Below, in pieces: positions 6,988 through 8,097 of a stretch of 8,097 bases of DNA; the stretch's first letter is position 1, and every line of letters begins with the position of its first letter. The notes below the pieces were generated by a model, which saw only the letters and a list, made by a program, of their open reading frames with translations, did not search any database and was not told where the DNA came from. The position numbers were made by a program, and so were the translations under genes. The DNA is taken from positions 1 through 8,097 of the forward strand of contig VXPR01000175.1 of the NCBI GenBank assembly GCA_009839405.1, written 5' to 3'. This stretch comes from Gammaproteobacteria bacterium (lineage in GTDB: Bacteria > Pseudomonadota > Gammaproteobacteria > Pseudomonadales > Azotimanducaceae).

Positions 6988-7027
6988 TGGCCGGCCCTGC
7001 AAGGGCAGCAGTGCGCGTGAGACTGCC

Positions 7028-7157
7028 TGCATTCCCGTGGTCGTTTCCTGCGGCGTACATCAGCGGCGTCTCGCCCCGACGTGTCGCGCAACTCCAGATG
7101 GGCACCCGCTTCGAGCAGGGCGCGGACTACCTCGAGGTCGTGCGTATCGAACCTTGA
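7028..7157 (-). pseudogene. Ankyrin-repeat gene fragment, frameshifted
   Basis: Read on the minus strand from 7157, one frame gives FDTHDLEVVRALLEAGA, then HLELRDTSG. A different frame continues with GETPLMYAAGNDHGNA to 7028. Joined, these match the ankyrin repeat pattern (x-LEVVRxLLEAGAxxxxxDxxGxTPLxxAAxxGH). The switch lies at a run of four G on the minus strand (7074-7077 as C on the plus strand); removing one G restores a continuous repeat. A further weak echo, AVSRALLPLQG, can be read in the third frame at about 6993-7025. There is no start codon context, the piece is about one and a half repeats long, and its 5' part overlaps the 3' end of brnA in another frame. This looks like debris of a larger gene rather than a working one. 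Confidence 0.62.
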
Positions 7158-7438
7158 CCTGAGGCGCGTCTGGCATGTTCGCGCAGAACGCGGTTGATTT
7201 CTGTTTGGTACCCGCGGCCGTCCGGGACGGTGGCCCGGAACCAAGCCAGGACGTCTGCGTCGAGTCGCAGCGTGATTTGTTGCTTCGTCGGCCGGTACAA
7301 CAACCCGCGCTTTGCGCCGGACCAGTCAAGCACTTCAGGTATGTCGCTAGTGTCGATTTCGTCATCCGACATCGACGCCAGCTTGCTCACCTGCGAAGCC
7401 TGTTTCTCGGTCAGCTCACTGGAAATGCCCTTCCTCAT
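7127..7438 (-). CDS. brnA: BrnA-family antitoxin
   Basis: This 103-residue BrnA-type antitoxin is the DNA-binding partner that neutralises the RelE-like ribonuclease toxin BrnT and autoregulates the operon. Recognised family blocks are the acidic DDEIDTSDIPE (25-35), the ribbon-helix-helix strand region KQQITLRLDADVLAWFR (52-68) and GRGYQTEINRVLREH (74-88). The start is the ATG at 7438, with GGAGG (7443-7447) 4 nt upstream. It overlaps the last 23 bases of the frameshifted brnT, the usual brnT-brnA overlap. The final residues, about RASGQGSIRTTSR, are not typical and are encoded where an ankyrin-repeat remnant reads in another frame, so the C-terminus may have been altered by a junction. The antitoxin looks intact although the toxin is broken. 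It could still repress the promoter upstream or neutralise BrnT toxins from elsewhere. Confidence 0.93.
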   Translation of the reverse strand: MRKGISSELTEKQASQVSKLASMSDDEIDTSDIPEVLDWSGAKRGLLYRPTKQQITLRLDADVLAWFRATVPDGRGYQTEINRVLREHARRASGQGSIRTTSR

Positions 7439-7710
7439 AGGCCCTCCGGTCGTGTGGCGTGGCCTTTCGGGCGCTGATAATGCGCGCCACCTCGTCGCCC
7501 TCACTTGGCACGAAACCTCGGCCAAGTGTGCACGACAATGATGGCTACCCCACCGACCGTGCCAATCGTGTGCCATCGCTCCTCGTCGAGGCTGGGTTCA
7601 GGTCGATGCACCATCAAGGGATCGTCGAAGACAAGCTGCGCCGTATCGAAATCGAGGGCGTGTTTGCGCTCGTTTGCGCGGCTCTTGTCTTGGTCCCACG
7701 TCCAACGCAC
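7416..7710 (-). pseudogene. brnT: BrnT-family toxin, frameshifted
   Basis: BrnT is a RelE-fold ribonuclease toxin of about 90-100 residues. From the GTG at 7710 the frame gives WTWDQDKSRANERKHALDFD, then AQLVFDDPL, EERWHTIG and IIVVHTWP, all BrnT-like. It then runs into RFRAK and a TGA at 7501, for a total of 69 residues. The missing C-terminus is in the +1 frame immediately after that stop: EGDEVARIISARKATPHDRR, then AYEEGHFQ and TGA at 7416. IISARKAT is the BrnT C-terminal signature. One extra base between about 7502 and 7545 explains the break. The restored gene would be about 97 codons and would overlap brnA by 23 bp, as in intact operons. AAGGA (7721-7725) is the ribosome site. It is most likely inactive. 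A sequencing error, or a +1 shift at the TGA itself, are alternatives. Confidence 0.85.
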
Positions 7711-7723
7711 GATCTGACCGTCC

Positions 7724-7735
7724 TTGTAGCTACAA
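7724..7735. promoter_or_regulatory. 12-bp perfect palindrome, candidate BrnA operator
   Basis: TTGTAGCTACAA is its own reverse complement. It lies directly downstream of the brnT -10 element, across the expected transcription start, and its edge overlaps the ribosome site; the brnT GTG is 13 bp further on. BrnA proteins are ribbon-helix-helix repressors that bind inverted repeats near their own promoter, so this is the obvious operator candidate. Binding itself is inferred. Confidence 0.55.
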
Positions 7736-7736
7736 A

Positions 7737-7765
7737 AACATAACCACGCCGTGACCGCCCGTCAA
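7737..7765 (-). promoter_or_regulatory. Candidate brnT-brnA promoter
   Basis: On the minus strand TTGACG (7760-7765) is separated by exactly 17 bp from TATGTT (7737-7742), a good sigma70-type pair. It is placed so that transcription would start near 7730, inside the TTGTAGCTACAA palindrome. The promoter is intact although the first gene it drives is frameshifted. Confidence 0.6.
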
Positions 7766-7896
7766 GTCCCGTTGTTCGTGGGGCAGTGCGGAAATGCCCT
7801 TGTTTTTCGGAATCGACACCGGAAAAGGCGGCGACGTGGTTTCCGCCGCGTTGACTCCCTCGTGGGGGGCTGCGCTCACCGGCCAGCTCATGCCCT

Positions 7897-7930
7897 TCCG
7901 CTTCGACGCGCTACACGGTGTCGAAGCGGA
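7897..7930. repeat. 11-bp perfect inverted repeat (hairpin)
   Basis: TCCGCTTCGAC (7897-7907) and GTCGAAGCGGA (7920-7930) are exact reverse complements around a 12-base loop. There is no T-run after either arm. Together with the next hairpin 23 bases on, it resembles a palindromic intergenic element rather than a terminator. It might alternatively mark the edge of a mobile unit. Confidence 0.6.
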
Positions 7931-7953
7931 GAGGCTGCTAGCGCCACAAGAAC

Positions 7954-7971
7954 CGTTGCCTGGCGGCAACG
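7954..7971. repeat. CGTTGCC/GGCAACG hairpin
   Basis: CGTTGCC (7954-7960) and GGCAACG (7965-7971) form a perfect 7-bp stem with a 4-base loop. It lies 23 bases after the larger hairpin, in gene-free DNA; the function is unknown. Confidence 0.5.
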
Positions 7972-8017
7972 CTCCTTGCCCCAGCCCAGGCCGCCCTATC
8001 ACCCCTACGCCCGTGTT

Positions 8018-8090
8018 GAGGGGGCGGGGGGGGTAGGGGGTGGGGGGGGGGGTATACGGGGTTTTGTTGGGGGGGAGGGCCGGGGGGGTT
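8018..8090 (+). other. Extreme G-rich tract at the window end
   Basis: This stretch is mostly G, with long runs (for example GGGGGGGG at 8026-8033 and an eleven-G run at 8042-8052) interrupted by short TA, T, TATAC and TTTTGTT spacers. It could fold as a G-quadruplex. CCCCTAC at 8002-8008 can also pair with GTAGGGG at 8033-8039. Its composition is unlike the rest of the window, and an artefact of base calling or an assembly edge is at least as likely as biology. Confidence 0.5.
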
Positions 8091-8097
8091 GGCAGTA

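Larger units (their letters stand above)
7766..8097. other. Stretch without a convincing gene
   Basis: I find no supported coding region in these 332 bases. Open frames exist on both strands (plus 7794-8036 and minus to 8002), but neither has a recognisable domain or good ribosome site, and the plus one runs into the terminal G-rich tract. The plus frame begins LFFGIDTGKGG, faintly like the start of IS110-type transposases, but nothing after it supports that. The stretch contains two perfect hairpins (7897-7930 and 7954-7971) and ends in low-complexity G. Confidence 0.55.

Noticed and set aside
6525..7157. A 210-codon plus-strand frame across the higA region
   Set aside because: It overlaps HigA in another frame, is Arg/Gly/Pro-rich and has no domain; HigA explains the bases.
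7739..7971. Integron attC site, considered because TA cassettes are common in chromosomal integrons
   Set aside because: The hairpins lack the paired core sites (a GTTRRRY-type end with its RYYYAAC complement) at the proper spacing, and no integrase is present.
7794..8036. An 80-codon plus-strand frame beginning LFFGIDTGKGG, considered as an IS110-type transposase start
   Set aside because: Only the GID-x-x-K-like opening fits. The following residues do not resemble the family, a hairpin lies inside, and the frame ends in the suspicious G-tract.
8002..8039. Intrinsic terminator formed by the C-rich and G-rich arms
   Set aside because: Pairing is imperfect, no T-run follows, and the G-rich arm may be artefactual.

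Overview
The window is about 8.1 kb of GC-rich bacterial DNA. A Gram-negative-type (hexameric, type II) citrate synthase, a YejA-like periplasmic binding protein and a lipoprotein-style signal sequence point to a proteobacterium, probably a gammaproteobacterium. This placement is inferred from protein style only; there is no rRNA or other marker.

Layout. Positions 1-179 hold no gene but contain three GC-rich hairpins. Next, on the minus strand, come a lipoprotein combining a transglutaminase-like domain with TPRs (180-1445) and citrate synthase gltA (1594-2883). A 174-bp divergent region carries a plausible gltA promoter. A small retropepsin-like aspartic protease gene follows on the plus strand (3058-3444). 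It converges, with an 11-bp gap, on a minus-strand pair: a phytanoyl-CoA-dioxygenase-like oxygenase (5374-6465), then a YejA-like ABC-transporter binding protein (3456-5345) 28 bp downstream. These genes look like ordinary chromosomal functions.

From about 6600 to 7770 the character changes to a compact patch of toxin-antitoxin (TA) genes and gene debris. On the plus strand, an intact HigA antitoxin is preceded, in the same open frame, by about 20 codons resembling the C-terminus of its partner toxin HigB; the rest of the toxin is not recognisable. On the minus strand lies a BrnT/BrnA module. BrnA is intact, but brnT is split by a frameshift: its N-terminal two thirds and C-terminal third are both recognisable in different frames, and the second frame overlaps brnA as in a normal brnTA operon. 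A good promoter (TTGACG, 17 bp, TATGTT) and a perfect 12-bp palindrome, a likely BrnA operator, remain upstream. Between the two modules is a frameshifted scrap of an ankyrin-repeat gene. In both TA modules the antitoxin looks functional and the toxin does not.

The last ~330 bases have no convincing gene. They contain two perfect hairpins and end in a very G-rich tract that may be a sequencing or assembly-edge artefact.

I see no CRISPR array, complete insertion sequence, tRNA or rRNA. The observation most worth pursuing is the parallel 'dead toxin, live antitoxin' state of two unrelated TA families within 1.1 kb.
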